Below the pieces are notes generated by a model, which was given only the letters and a program-made list of their open reading frames with translations, was not told the DNA's origin and ran no database searches. The position numbers and the translations under genes were made by a program. From an uncultured Pelagibacteraceae bacterium (GTDB lineage Bacteria; Pseudomonadota; Alphaproteobacteria; Pelagibacterales; Pelagibacteraceae), in assembly GCA_902618695.1 (NCBI GenBank), contig CACNCB010000004.1, positions 1 to 64,000 on the forward strand: a DNA stretch of 64,000 bases, written 5' to 3'. Below, piece by piece: positions 28,246 to 39,228 of this stretch (its first letter is position 1; each line of letters begins with the position of its first letter).

Positions 28246-28803
28246 TTAAAGATAATAATAAGGCTCTTTTGCGAATATTTTTTTAACTAATGGCTTAAAA
28301 TCATCCAAAGTCATACTTTTATAATCAGGGTCAAAAGAGCATTGGTCATATTTTTCGCAAAAATCTATAGTGTCTTGATAATACTTGTGATCTTTAAATT
28401 TATCTCTAGCATTTTTGTCACCACCTAAATGATGCGCGCTGTAGTAAGTTTGAAAAAGACCATGGTGTAGAATAATCCAATAAGTTCTTTCAGAAACATA
28501 GGGTCTTAGTATAGATGCAGCATACTGAGAATGATTCATTGGCGCTAATTCATCTCCAATATCATGTAGTAAAGTTGCAACAATCATTTCATCACTTTCT
28601 TTATTTTTAAAAGCTCTTGTTGCGGCCTGTAATGAATGCTCTAGTCTAGTGACTTTGTAACCTTCTAAAGTAGTAGTTTGTTTAGATAAATAATTTAAAA
28701 CTCTCTCAGCTGTTTGTCTTTCAAAGTTTTTTTCAAATTTTTCGAGAAGTTCGTAATCTTCCTTAGTTCCATTTTTCATTTCAGTAAAATTTACTGTTTT
28801 CAT
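28246..28803 (-). CDS. HD-domain protein, possibly PhnZ-like
   Basis: RLEHSLQAATRA...ATLLHDIGD...NHSQYAA...HHGLFQ; C-terminal YDQCSFDPDYKSMTLDDFKPLV. Confidence 0.8.
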   Translation of the reverse strand: MKTVNFTEMKNGTKEDYELLEKFEKNFERQTAERVLNYLSKQTTTLEGYKVTRLEHSLQAATRAFKNKESDEMIVATLLHDIGDELAPMNHSQYAASILRPYVSERTYWIILHHGLFQTYYSAHHLGGDKNARDKFKDHKYYQDTIDFCEKYDQCSFDPDYKSMTLDDFKPLVKKIFAKEPYYYL

Positions 28804-28806
28804 AAT

Positions 28807-30288
28807 TTAATTGTTCGATCCTGTACTTAGTAAAGATAACTGAGTTATTTTATTATCTCCTAATTCATCCACTAATTTAACAGGATATTCGCCTGTAAAA
28901 TAATGATCTGTTAACTGTGGATATGTTTCGTTTCTTTTTTCAAAACCAATAGCTTTATACAATCCTTCAATTGATAAAAATCTTAATGATTTAGCTCCAA
29001 TATATTCACAAATTTCATCATTTGTTTTATTTGCTGCTAACAATTCTTTTTTTGTAGGTGTATCTACACCATAGAAATCTGGATATCTTATTTCAGGGCA
29101 CGCAATTTTAACATGGACTTCTTTTGCACCAGCTTCGTAAAGCATTTTAACTATTTTATATGATGTGGTTCCTCTTACAAGAGAGTCATCAATTAGAATG
29201 ATTTTTTTATTTTTAATTGTAGTTTGATTGGCATTTAATTTTAATTTAACACCCAAACTTCTGATTTTCTGGCTTGGTTCAATAAAAGTTCTTCCAACAT
29301 AATGATTTCTAATTAATCCATGTTCAAAGTTCATTTTTAATTCTTGAGCAAAACCCATAGCAGCAGCATTTCCAGAATCTGGGACTGGAACAACTATATC
29401 AGCATCAGTATCATTTTCTTTTGCTAGCTCTTTACCAATATTTTTTCTATGTTCATATGCTGTTTTTCCTCCAATCAGACTGTCTGGTCTTGAAAAATAA
29501 ATATATTCAAATACGCATGGTCTAACTTTTTTAGCAGGAAAGGGCTTAATACTTTTCAGCTTATTATTTTCAATTAAAACTATCTCACCATTTTCAACTT
29601 CTCTTACAAATTTTGCACCAATAATATCAAATGCACAAGTTTCAGATGCTAAGACATAACTATTGCTAAGCTTACCAATTACTAGTGGTCTAATTCCGTA
29701 AGGATCTCTAACTCCAATTAAAGAGTTTTGAGTTAACATCACTAATGCATAACCACCTTGAATTTGAAAAATTGCATCAATTACTTTGTCAATTGTTTTT
29801 GGTCTTTTTGATTTAGCAATTAATTGAACAATCGTTTCAGTGTCTGAAGTAGTGTAAAATATAGCTCCATCTGCAACTAGTTTATTTCTCAAAGCAATTG
29901 AATTAGTAAGATTTCCATTATGCGCAACTCCAATGCCACCTGCATTGGTGTCAGCAAAAAAGGGCTGGATGTTTCTTAATATATTGTTTCCTGTTGTACT
30001 ATATCTGTTGTGGCCAATTGCATAATTTCCCTTAAGGTTATTAAGCACTTCTTCTTTATTGAAATTATCACCAACTAAACCAAATCTTTTTTCTGAATAA
30101 TATTTCTCTCCATCAAACGTAACTATTCCACATCCTTCTTGACCTCTGTGTTGTAGAGCATGAAGTCCTAGCGCAGTTAGAGCCGAAGCATCTTTTGCAT
30201 TGCTAATACCAAAAACTCCACATTCTTCTTTTAGTTTTTGATTATAGATCTGTAATTTTTTCTTTAGAATCTTTATATGTTTTTTCAT
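28807..30288 (-). CDS. purF: Amidophosphoribosyltransferase
   Basis: CGVFGI Ntn nucleophile, LHALQHRGQEGCGI, GHNRYSTTG, PVPDSGNAAAMGFA, IDDSLVRGTT. Confidence 0.95.
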   Translation of the reverse strand: MKKHIKILKKKLQIYNQKLKEECGVFGISNAKDASALTALGLHALQHRGQEGCGIVTFDGEKYYSEKRFGLVGDNFNKEEVLNNLKGNYAIGHNRYSTTGNNILRNIQPFFADTNAGGIGVAHNGNLTNSIALRNKLVADGAIFYTTSDTETIVQLIAKSKRPKTIDKVIDAIFQIQGGYALVMLTQNSLIGVRDPYGIRPLVIGKLSNSYVLASETCAFDIIGAKFVREVENGEIVLIENNKLKSIKPFPAKKVRPCVFEYIYFSRPDSLIGGKTAYEHRKNIGKELAKENDTDADIVVPVPDSGNAAAMGFAQELKMNFEHGLIRNHYVGRTFIEPSQKIRSLGVKLKLNANQTTIKNKKIILIDDSLVRGTTSYKIVKMLYEAGAKEVHVKIACPEIRYPDFYGVDTPTKKELLAANKTNDEICEYIGAKSLRFLSIEGLYKAIGFEKRNETYPQLTDHYFTGEYPVKLVDELGDNKITQLSLLSTGSNN

Positions 30289-30787
30289 TAGGAAATTCTT
30301 TTACCAGATAACTACTACCTTTTTCTAAATATGGAAAGACGTATGATTTGTCAAAATTAATTGGCCATTTATCATAATTATAAACGATATGAACACCTGA
30401 AAAGATACATACAGAAATAATGTAAGCTCTTATAAAACCAAAAAAGAATCCAAATGTCGTATCTAAGCCGCCGATTCCTGTGTATCTGACTGCTTTACTG
30501 ATTCCTTTATTAACTAATAGAACCAAAAAGATAACAACAACAAATATTACTATTCCTAAACAAACATCTAGCACATACTCATTATCAATTATGTCTTTTA
30601 CATAGGGTTTAATTTTTGGAAATAGAATTAATGTAATTATGTATGCCAACAACCATTTAGTCATTGAGAGAATACTTAAAATGAAACCCTTTTTATAACA
30701 ATTTATTAAAGAAAGAATTGTTAAAATTAAATAAATTAAGTCAATTATTGATATCGCTTTATAAAAATCTTTTATGATTTCTAACAT
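30242..30787 (-). CDS. cvpA: CvpA family membrane protein
   Basis: Multi-TM; GGLDTTFGFFFGFIRA motif; directly upstream of purF. Confidence 0.88.
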   Translation of the reverse strand: MLEIIKDFYKAISIIDLIYLILTILSLINCYKKGFILSILSMTKWLLAYIITLILFPKIKPYVKDIIDNEYVLDVCLGIVIFVVVIFLVLLVNKGISKAVRYTGIGGLDTTFGFFFGFIRAYIISVCIFSGVHIVYNYDKWPINFDKSYVFPYLEKGSSYLVKEFPNEKTYKDSKEKITDL

Positions 30788-33183
30788 TAAGATGATTTGC
30801 CAAAAGGTTTAATAATTAAGATTAATGCAGGAAGCAAAGTTAATACTGATATCATAGCCAATAACATAGCTAGTCCTGTAAACACACCAAAATAAATTGT
30901 TGGGATAAACTTTGACAAGACCAAAATTGAAAATCCAAAAACAATCGTTATTGAAGTGTTTAGTATAGCGACTCCAACAGTTGAATGACAAGTTTTTAAT
31001 GTTTTGTTGTAATCCTTTATTTTATTAAACTCTTCTTTAAATCTGTAAATATAGTGAATACTGTTATCTACTGCGATACCTATTGTAATTGCCGCAATAG
31101 TTATCGTCATCATGTCTAAAGGTATTTCTAACAATCCAATTATTCCTAGTATAAAAAAAGCAGCAATAAAATTCGGAACAACGCCAATTAATGAAAGCTT
31201 AATATTTCTAAATAAGATTATGAACATTGAAAGTATTCCAATCATAACCAATCCCAATGTTAAAATTTGAGATTTAAATAGACTTTGCAATAAATTATTA
31301 AACAATATTAATACACCTGCTAATTTATAATCCTTATCCTCTAAACCAAATTTATCTTTTAGATCAAAATTAATTTTGTTAATTAAATCATTTCTTCTTA
31401 AATCTTCCTGCGAGTCTATAATTCTTAAACTAATTCGAGCTTCATTATCTTTGATAGAAAGATAAGGATTGATGATTTCAGTTTTAATACTCTCTGGAAT
31501 TTTAGAGTAAAGTACTCCCATTTCTAAAGTGCCTAAAGGCTTATTATTATTTAATTGAGTAGCAACCTCAATAATAGATGAAAAAGATAGAACTTTGCCA
31601 ATTTCAGGTAAGCTATCTAAGTAATTATGAACAGATGTAATTAGATCAATTTTATCTTTGGTAAACCAGTATTTTTCATTATTAGTATCTTCTTCATCAC
31701 CCCAATCCTCAAATTCATCATCTTCTTCAGATTTTTTCACGTTTTCTTTCTCAGGAAATTTTATAATAACCTCTAAAGGAGTGGTTCCACCTAGCTCCTC
31801 ATCTATAAGCTTCATACCCTTATAAATTTCTGTATTCTTATCAAAGTAATTTATAAAACTATTTTCAACTTCAAGCTTACTTATTCCAATAACACTGAAT
31901 ATTATAGCTATTCCACTTACCAAGAAGATTGAATTTTTACTATTAACTGAAATTAGTCCAAGTAAATTTGTAATTTTAGATTTTTGTTCCTTTTTAACTG
32001 AAATATTATTTATGGGTGCAAAGTTTAAAAGGGTAGGTAGTAGAGTAAATGTAACTATAAATGATGTAATTAATCCAAATGTCATCATCCAACCAAAATC
32101 AATAATAGGTTTTATTTCACTAAAAATTAAAGATAAGAATGCAAAAATTGTAGTTAGAACAGTATATAGAATTGGCCAAAACATTTTTGAAGTAGTTAAG
32201 GAAATAATCTCAAAATTATTTTTTGATGGAAAATCTTTTTTAAGTTGAATAAATCTAGTACTCATATGAATATTCATTGCCATCGTTAAAATTAACATAA
32301 GTGCAATAAAATTTGATGAAATAACTGTAACTTTCCATCCTAGCAGCCCAAGTAACCCAATCATAATTATCACAGAAAAAAGACAACTACTTATAGGAAC
32401 CACAATCCAAAGAAGATTTCTAAAAACAAACCATAAAGTAGCAATTATAAATAATAGAACAGCCAAACCAAAAACAATTATGTCACTTTTGATAAAAGTC
32501 ATCATATCATCGGCAATCATTGGTATTCCTCCAAGATAAATCTTTCCAACATCACCATAACTTTGAATAACTTGTCTAATTTCTAAAATATTCCTATGGT
32601 TTTGTTTTTTTATTTGATCTTTTATTAACTCAACCTCTTCTTTTGATTTATTTTCTATATCTTCTAATTTTTGAGACTCTTTAATGTTAACAATAATGCC
32701 ACTAGTTTTACCGTCTTCACTAATAACAAAATTTCTAAAAACAGGACTATTTAAAATTTCTTTAAAACCTCGATTTCTATCAACATCTTCATCTTTTAAT
32801 GTTTTAAAGTTTTCCAGTCTTTCTTGAAGAGGTGCATCAGAATTATTTAAGAGCGGAATGTCTAATAATGTAATCACACTATGGACCCAGTCGAGACTTT
32901 GAATTTTATATTTCAAACTTAATAAATTATTAATTGATGAGTCAGCTACCATTCTCTCATTTGGTGTATAGGTAAGAATTAAAAATTCTTTAGATCCATA
33001 TCTTTCTGAGACTTCTTTCAAATAGGCTAAATCTGGATCACCTTCTATTAACAAGGTTTCAGATGAAGCATCTAGCCTAAAATTTTTTGAATAATATCCA
33101 AAACTTAAAATAGCAACAATCAACAATAAAAATATTGCCTTTGGATTTTTAAGGATAACGTTTTGATAAAAATGAGCTATCAT
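30787..33183 (-). CDS. RND/MMPL superfamily exporter (hydrophobe exporter-like)
   Basis: About 800 aa, two six-TM halves; AITIGIAVDNSIHYIYRFKEEF; acidic periplasmic insert KSEEDDEFEDWGDEEDTNNE. Confidence 0.85.
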   Translation of the reverse strand: MIAHFYQNVILKNPKAIFLLLIVAILSFGYYSKNFRLDASSETLLIEGDPDLAYLKEVSERYGSKEFLILTYTPNERMVADSSINNLLSLKYKIQSLDWVHSVITLLDIPLLNNSDAPLQERLENFKTLKDEDVDRNRGFKEILNSPVFRNFVISEDGKTSGIIVNIKESQKLEDIENKSKEEVELIKDQIKKQNHRNILEIRQVIQSYGDVGKIYLGGIPMIADDMMTFIKSDIIVFGLAVLLFIIATLWFVFRNLLWIVVPISSCLFSVIIMIGLLGLLGWKVTVISSNFIALMLILTMAMNIHMSTRFIQLKKDFPSKNNFEIISLTTSKMFWPILYTVLTTIFAFLSLIFSEIKPIIDFGWMMTFGLITSFIVTFTLLPTLLNFAPINNISVKKEQKSKITNLLGLISVNSKNSIFLVSGIAIIFSVIGISKLEVENSFINYFDKNTEIYKGMKLIDEELGGTTPLEVIIKFPEKENVKKSEEDDEFEDWGDEEDTNNEKYWFTKDKIDLITSVHNYLDSLPEIGKVLSFSSIIEVATQLNNNKPLGTLEMGVLYSKIPESIKTEIINPYLSIKDNEARISLRIIDSQEDLRRNDLINKINFDLKDKFGLEDKDYKLAGVLILFNNLLQSLFKSQILTLGLVMIGILSMFIILFRNIKLSLIGVVPNFIAAFFILGIIGLLEIPLDMMTITIAAITIGIAVDNSIHYIYRFKEEFNKIKDYNKTLKTCHSTVGVAILNTSITIVFGFSILVLSKFIPTIYFGVFTGLAMLLAMISVLTLLPALILIIKPFGKSS

Positions 33184-33204
33184 TCAAGCTCTTTATATTG
33201 GAAT

Positions 33205-34623
33205 TTAACTTAATTGAGTATCCTTAAATTTTGTAAATCTTTCTTCAAATTCAAGAGTTACATTACCAATCGGACCATGCCTTTGTTTTCCAATTATAAT
33301 TTGTGCCAAATGAGCAACTTCATTCATTTTTGCTTGCCACTCAGCATGTTCAACTGTTGCCTCTCTTGGCTCTTTTCTTTGTAAATAATATCCTTCTCTA
33401 TAAACAAACATTACTACATCTGCGTCTTGTTCAATAGAGCCAGACTCTCTTAAATCTGCCAATTGAGGTTTATGATCATCTCTCTGTTCCACCTGTCGAG
33501 ACAACTGCGAAAGAGCCACGACAGGAACAGAAAGTTCTTTGGCTATTGCTTTAAGCCCTTGAGTAATTTGTGAAATTTCTTGAACTCTACCATCTTTATT
33601 AAATGTAGTTCCTCTCATTAACTGTATGTAATCGACTACAATCATATCGAGACCAAAAAGTCTTTTAATACGTCTTGCTCTATTGCTCAAAGCGGCAATA
33701 CTTATCGCTGGAGTTTCATCAATATAAAGAGGCAGTTCAGAAATATTTTTTGATGTTTCTAAAAACTTGTCAAATTGATCGTCAGATATTCTTCCTCTTC
33801 TAATATCATTAGAACTAATTCTAGCTTGTTCAGAAATAATTCTTGTAGATAATTGTTCTGAAGACATTTCAAGCGAGAAGAAAGCTATAGATGATTTCTT
33901 ATCACTCTCTTGTAGTTTTTGAGCAGCATTAAATGCAATATTTGTTGCTAGTGAGGTTTTACCCATTGATGGTCGACCAGCTATAATAATTAAATCAGAT
34001 TGATGCAATCCACCAAGCTTATCATCTAAATCTCTTAAACCAGTCGGAACACCAACTATTCCCTCTTCATTCTTATAAGCAGCGGAAGCCATTTCAATTG
34101 TTTGTTTCATTGCTTCATCAAATTTCACTAAAGAAGAACTGAAAGAACCTTTTTCAGCTAAATCAAATAATAATCTTTCAGAACTTTCGATTATAGATTG
34201 ACCGTTAGTATCAAGATCATTTAATTTTGCACTATCAATAGTTTGTTCAGAAATTTTTATTAATTCTCTTCTTACAAACATATCGTAAATTATTTTTGAG
34301 TATTCTATTGCTTGCCTAACTGATGAAGAAAATTTTGTGATTTTTATTAAATATTCCGGAACATTTAAATCATCTTTTTCATCCTCAAAATAATTTTTTA
34401 AAGTAATTGGGTTAGCCAACATTCCTTTGTAGATAAGACTTTCAACTGCCTCAAATATTTTTTGATGCAGCGGATCATAAAAATTAATACTGGAAATTAT
34501 TGTATTTATTTCATCAAAAATATCATTGCTTACAAGAATAGATCCTATAACTGATTGCTCTGCCTCAATGTTATTTGGCAACTCTTTAAATTGATCTTTT
34601 ATTACACTTAAATTATTTTCCAT
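33205..34623 (-). CDS. dnaB: Replicative DNA helicase
   Basis: LPNNIEAEQSVIGSIL, IIAGRPSMGKTSLATNIA, LDMIVVDYIQLM, SQLSRQVEQR. Confidence 0.95.
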   Translation of the reverse strand: MENNLSVIKDQFKELPNNIEAEQSVIGSILVSNDIFDEINTIISSINFYDPLHQKIFEAVESLIYKGMLANPITLKNYFEDEKDDLNVPEYLIKITKFSSSVRQAIEYSKIIYDMFVRRELIKISEQTIDSAKLNDLDTNGQSIIESSERLLFDLAEKGSFSSSLVKFDEAMKQTIEMASAAYKNEEGIVGVPTGLRDLDDKLGGLHQSDLIIIAGRPSMGKTSLATNIAFNAAQKLQESDKKSSIAFFSLEMSSEQLSTRIISEQARISSNDIRRGRISDDQFDKFLETSKNISELPLYIDETPAISIAALSNRARRIKRLFGLDMIVVDYIQLMRGTTFNKDGRVQEISQITQGLKAIAKELSVPVVALSQLSRQVEQRDDHKPQLADLRESGSIEQDADVVMFVYREGYYLQRKEPREATVEHAEWQAKMNEVAHLAQIIIGKQRHGPIGNVTLEFEERFTKFKDTQLS

Positions 34624-34691
34624 TAAAATAAATTTACATGAAAAATACTTAAATTAAATTGTATATTTCTACTGGGGAAAAGAATGTATAA

Positions 34692-35150
34692 TTATTGAAT
34701 TGTATCAGCTGAAGAAACATTGATTGTAATTTCAGCATCAACTTCTGAGTGTAAAGAAATTTTAACTTTAAATTTTCCCAATGCTTTTATTTCTTCAACT
34801 GGTTGAATCATTGAAGGCTTAATATCAATTTTGTTTTCTCCTTGAATAAGTTTTGAAATTTCAGTTGGTTTAACAGAACCATACAATTCATTATTTTCTG
34901 TGCTTAGTTTTTCTACAGAATACTCTTTTCCATTTATTTGTTCTGCAATTTGAGATGCTTCTTTTTTCTTTTCATTATCTTTTTTAGATAATTCTGCTTT
35001 AATTTTTTCAACTTCTTTTATGTTTTCTTTTGAAGCGTAGAGAGCTTTCTTATTTGCTATTAAAAAGTTTCTTGCAAAACCTCTTTTTACATCTATTACT
35101 TCACCGATAGATCCAATTCTTTTTACATTTTCTAATAAAATTACTTTCAT
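34692..35150 (-). CDS. rplI: 50S ribosomal protein L9
   Basis: MKVILLENVKRIGSIGEVIDVKRGFARNFLI. Confidence 0.95.
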   Translation of the reverse strand: MKVILLENVKRIGSIGEVIDVKRGFARNFLIANKKALYASKENIKEVEKIKAELSKKDNEKKKEASQIAEQINGKEYSVEKLSTENNELYGSVKPTEISKLIQGENKIDIKPSMIQPVEEIKALGKFKVKISLHSEVDAEITINVSSADTIQ

Positions 35151-35151
35151 T

Positions 35152-35424
35152 CTATATTAAAGCTAAATTTCTAGCCCTTTTAATTGAAAGAGATAGCTCT
35201 CGTTGTTTTTTTTGAGAAACATTTGTTATTCTTGAAGGTAAAATTTTACCATTTTCAGATACATATTTTTTTAAAAGTTTAATATTTTTATAATTTACTT
35301 CTGGAGCACCTTTCACAGATAAAGGGCAAGTTTTTTTAAATTTGTATTTATTTGGCTGAAAAATACTCAGTTTTGCAAAATTATTTTGCTTCCCTTTTTT
35401 GTTTCCACTTTGTCTTTTTGGCAT
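35152..35424 (-). CDS. rpsR: 30S ribosomal protein S18
   Basis: [43 protein letters not shown]. Confidence 0.95.
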   Translation of the reverse strand: MPKRQSGNKKGKQNNFAKLSIFQPNKYKFKKTCPLSVKGAPEVNYKNIKLLKKYVSENGKILPSRITNVSQKKQRELSLSIKRARNLALI

Positions 35425-35777
35425 TAGTTTTTAGCGCTTTCTTTTTTTTCACTATCTTCTTTTTTTCCAAAATAGTTTGTTTCTAAATCAAATTTATTTA
35501 CTCTAACTGTTAAATATCTTAGTAATTTTTTATCAATAGCTTCATTTTTTTCTAATTCATCAATCACATTCCCTTTACCTTTAATCTTAAAGTGAATGTA
35601 ACTACCTTTTTTATTCTTTTTAATAAGATATGATAAGTTTAGTAATCCCCAGTTCTCGGTTTTAACAACTTCTCCATCATTTTTTTCAACTATTTTAGAA
35701 TATTTCTCAGTGAGTTGCTTTAATTCACTCGGTGAAGTATCTTGCCTAGCTATTATAGTATGTTCGTATAAATTCAT
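35424..35777 (-). CDS. rpsF: 30S ribosomal protein S6
   Basis: [13 protein letters not shown]...[23 protein letters not shown]. Confidence 0.95.
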   Translation of the reverse strand: MNLYEHTIIARQDTSPSELKQLTEKYSKIVEKNDGEVVKTENWGLLNLSYLIKKNKKGSYIHFKIKGKGNVIDELEKNEAIDKKLLRYLTVRVNKFDLETNYFGKKEDSEKKESAKN

Positions 35778-35864
35778 TTAAGTTCTTTAATAAAAAGTGA
35801 GGATATACTATTATAAAAGTTCAATTACAATAGTTAAAAAGGCAAAATAATTAGTTTTTTTTAT

Positions 35865-36791
35865 ATGTTTTCAGTAATTTTTCCAGGTCAGGGATCTCAA
35901 ATAGTAGGTATGGGAAAAGAGCTTTATGATAAATTTAATATAGTAAAAGACTTTTTTAAACAGGCAGATGACATACTAAATTTTTCTATCTCAAAACTTA
36001 TTCTAGAAGGACCAAAAGAAGAGTTAGATTTAACAACCAATACACAGCCAGCAATATATCTAATAAGCTATTCAATATTTAATCTTGTAAAAAATGAATT
36101 TAACTTGGATTTAAATAAAGCGAAGTACTTTGCTGGACATTCTTTAGGTGAATATTCAGCTTTATCATGTGCAGGATATCTTGATTTTTCGGATACTTTA
36201 AAAATACTAAGAATTAGAGGAGACGCAATGCAAAACGCTGTGCCTAAAGGACAGGGAGGAATGGTTGCTGTATTAGGCTCATCAGTTGATGTGATTGAAA
36301 AAATTTTGACAGAGAATAAAGAAAATTTAAAAGCACAAATTGCAAATGATAATTCTGAAGGTCAAATTGTTTTAAGCGGAAAGACAGAAGATTTAGAAAA
36401 TTTAATTCAAATTTTAAAAGATAATTCAATAAAAAACATTAAGCTTCCAGTAAGTGCACCCTTCCACTGCGATTTGATGAATAATGCAACAAAAATTATG
36501 TCAGAGGAGTTGAATAAACTTAATTTTAAAAATGGACAAAATAAATTAATTTCAAACGTTACTGCAAATGAAATTAAAGATCCAGTGGAGCTAAAAAATC
36601 TATTGATTAAGCAAATAGAAAATAGGGTTAAATGGAGAGAAAGTGTGATTAATATGATAGAAAATAATGTAAACCATTTTATAGAAATTGGACCTGGGAA
36701 AGTTTTGTCAGGTTTGGTAAAAAGAATTAATAGAGATGTAAAAATTGATACAATTAACAGTCAAAATGATATTGAAGGTTTGAAAATATGA
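35865..36791 (+). CDS. fabD: Malonyl-CoA:ACP transacylase
   Basis: FPGQGSQIVGMGKELY, FAGHSLGEYSAL. Confidence 0.95.
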   Translation: MFSVIFPGQGSQIVGMGKELYDKFNIVKDFFKQADDILNFSISKLILEGPKEELDLTTNTQPAIYLISYSIFNLVKNEFNLDLNKAKYFAGHSLGEYSALSCAGYLDFSDTLKILRIRGDAMQNAVPKGQGGMVAVLGSSVDVIEKILTENKENLKAQIANDNSEGQIVLSGKTEDLENLIQILKDNSIKNIKLPVSAPFHCDLMNNATKIMSEELNKLNFKNGQNKLISNVTANEIKDPVELKNLLIKQIENRVKWRESVINMIENNVNHFIEIGPGKVLSGLVKRINRDVKIDTINSQNDIEGLKI

Positions 36792-37525
36792 TAGATTTAA
36801 AAGGTAAAAATATTATTGTTACAGGTGCTTCAGGTGGGATAGGAAATTCGATAATTGAAAAATTAAATCAATCAGGAGCAAACATTTTAGCTTCAGGTAC
36901 AAGAAAAGAAAAACTTGAGGAACTAAAAGGTAAATATGAAAATATCAAAATATTAAAATTTGATATTTCTCAAAGTGATAAAATTGAGGAGTTTGTTGAA
37001 CACGCAACCAAAGAACTTGGTGGCAATTTAGATTGCATAGTTAATAATGCAGGCATTACCCAGGATAATTTAGCAATAAGAATGAGCCTAGATGAATGGA
37101 AAAAAGTAATTGATGTTAATTTAACATCAACTTTTTTAATGAGCAAGTCAGCGATTAAAAAAATGCTTAAAAATAAATCTGGAAAGGTTGTTAATATTAC
37201 TTCAGTTGTTGGACATACAGGTAATTTAGGACAGGCTAATTACACTGCTTCTAAGGCAGGTATAATTGCAATGTCTAAGAGTTTAGCAATAGAATATGCT
37301 AAGAAAAATATAAATATAAATTGTATTTCACCTGGTTTTATCAAAACAGCGATGACGGATAAATTAGATGATAAATTTAAAGACATTATTATATCAAAAA
37401 TTCCTTCTGCCAGACTAGGAGAACCAGATGATATCGCAAATGCAGTACTTTTTTTGTGCTCAAGCCACTCAAGTTATATAAATGGTGAAACCCTGCATGT
37501 TAATGGAGGCATGTATATGGCTTGA
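36788..37525 (+). CDS. fabG: 3-oxoacyl-ACP reductase
   Basis: VTGASGGIG, NNAGITQDNL, YTASKAGI, NCISPGFIKTAMT. Confidence 0.95.
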   Translation: MIDLKGKNIIVTGASGGIGNSIIEKLNQSGANILASGTRKEKLEELKGKYENIKILKFDISQSDKIEEFVEHATKELGGNLDCIVNNAGITQDNLAIRMSLDEWKKVIDVNLTSTFLMSKSAIKKMLKNKSGKVVNITSVVGHTGNLGQANYTASKAGIIAMSKSLAIEYAKKNININCISPGFIKTAMTDKLDDKFKDIIISKIPSARLGEPDDIANAVLFLCSSHSSYINGETLHVNGGMYMA

Positions 37526-37573
37526 CAAAATAGGTTTTTAAACTATTAAGAATTTATAACGAAAAGGATCAAT

Positions 37574-37813
37574 ATGTCAGAAGACGTTTCAAGCAAAGTA
37601 AAGAAAATTGTAGCTGATCACTTAGGTATCGATGAAACAAAAGTAACTGAAGAGTCGAGTTTTATTGATGATTTGGGAGCAGATAGTTTAGATACTGTTG
37701 AATTAGTGATGGCTTTTGAGGAAGAGTTTGGATCTGAAATTTCAGACAGTGAAGCTGAGAAAATTTTAACTGTAGGCGATGCAGTTAAGTTTATCGAGGG
37801 AAAAGCTAACTAG
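37574..37813 (+). CDS. acpP: Acyl carrier protein
   Basis: [21 protein letters not shown] phosphopantetheine site. Confidence 0.97.
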   Translation: MSEDVSSKVKKIVADHLGIDETKVTEESSFIDDLGADSLDTVELVMAFEEEFGSEISDSEAEKILTVGDAVKFIEGKAN

Positions 37814-37821
37814 AAATTTTA

Positions 37822-38454
37822 ATGCCATCAGAAAAAGATGGAGTAATGATAATATTATCATCTCCTTCCGGAGCAGGTAAAACTACATTGGTTAAAAAAT
37901 TGTCTGAAATTGATAATTATGAAATTTCAATATCACACACCACTAGACAACCAAGGCCTAATGAGAATCAAAACAAAGATTATTTTTTTGTAGATGAATC
38001 TGAGTTTAAAAGACTCATTAAAAATGAAGAATTTCTTGAATATGCAAAAGTCTTCAATAATTTTTATGGAACAACAAGAACACCAGTTATAGATAAACTT
38101 AATAAAAGTAAAAACGTCCTTTTCGACATTGATTGGCAGGGTGCTGATCAAATAAAAAATAAGAAATTAGATTATAAATTAATTACTTTTTTCATTCTAC
38201 CCCCAAGTAAAGAGGTATTATTTGAAAGATTATCCAAACGACACATGAACGATAAAATAGTAGCTGAAGAAAGAATGAAACAATTTGAAAGAGATGTGTT
38301 GCATTGGATAAATTATGACTATGTCGTTATAAATAATGATTTAAATGAATGTTATAATAAAATAACAAATTTAATTGATGCAGTAATGAACAATGGTTCT
38401 AAAGATTATGACTTAGATTATATTAGACGCCATGTCAATAATCTAACTTCTTAA
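37822..38454 (+). CDS. gmk: Guanylate kinase
   Basis: [37 protein letters not shown]. Confidence 0.95.
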   Translation: MPSEKDGVMIILSSPSGAGKTTLVKKLSEIDNYEISISHTTRQPRPNENQNKDYFFVDESEFKRLIKNEEFLEYAKVFNNFYGTTRTPVIDKLNKSKNVLFDIDWQGADQIKNKKLDYKLITFFILPPSKEVLFERLSKRHMNDKIVAEERMKQFERDVLHWINYDYVVINNDLNECYNKITNLIDAVMNNGSKDYDLDYIRRHVNNLTS

Positions 38455-39228
38455 GTTTTCATACTCGATAGCTAATTTGTAATAAGTTTCTAGATTTAAG
38501 TTTTGTGGTCTCATGTTCAAATTAATTTTAAGTTTATCTAAAACTCTTTTATCTCCATTAAAAAGTTGATTAAAAGGTTTTTTTAACATTTTTCTTCTCT
38601 GATTAAAAAATATTTTGGTAATTTTGGATAAGTTACTTGGATCTTTAATTTTTAAAAAATTTTTTTTAGGATAAAAAATTAACAATGAACTATCTATTTT
38701 TGGCTTTGGGAGGAAAGCATTTGGTTTAATATCACAAATTTTTTCTATATTAAGTTTCCAATTACAAATTATTGATAATCTTCCATAATTTGGAGTATTA
38801 AATTTAGCAATAATTCTGTTAGCAACTTCTTTTTGAAACATTAAAATTAGACAATCAAACCAAAAATCTTCTTTTAGATTTAATATCCATTTATTAAGAA
38901 TTTCGGTTGAAATATTGTATGGCAAATTTCCAAAGACGATTACTTTATCTTTAAATAACAATGTTTCATCTACACTTAAAATGTCTTCATTAATAACTTG
39001 AATTTGATTATTAAAATTATCTTTAAGATATTCTGCTAATTTATTATCTTTTTCAATTACAATAAGTTTTTTAGGTTTTTTTTCTAAAATAGATCTAGTT
39101 AAATTTCCTGTACCAGGACCAATCTCTAATATAGTTTTATCATTTATGTTAACTGCGTTTGTAATTTTCTTTAAAATATTATTATCAATTAAAAAATTTT
39201 GACCTAAACTTTTTTTCGCTTTAATCAA
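38443..39228 (-). CDS. ksgA: 16S rRNA dimethyladenosine transferase
   Basis: [44 protein letters not shown]. Confidence 0.95.
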   Translation of the reverse strand: MIKAKKSLGQNFLIDNNILKKITNAVNINDKTILEIGPGTGNLTRSILEKKPKKLIVIEKDNKLAEYLKDNFNNQIQVINEDILSVDETLLFKDKVIVFGNLPYNISTEILNKWILNLKEDFWFDCLILMFQKEVANRIIAKFNTPNYGRLSIICNWKLNIEKICDIKPNAFLPKPKIDSSLLIFYPKKNFLKIKDPSNLSKITKIFFNQRRKMLKKPFNQLFNGDKRVLDKLKINLNMRPQNLNLETYYKLAIEYENLRS

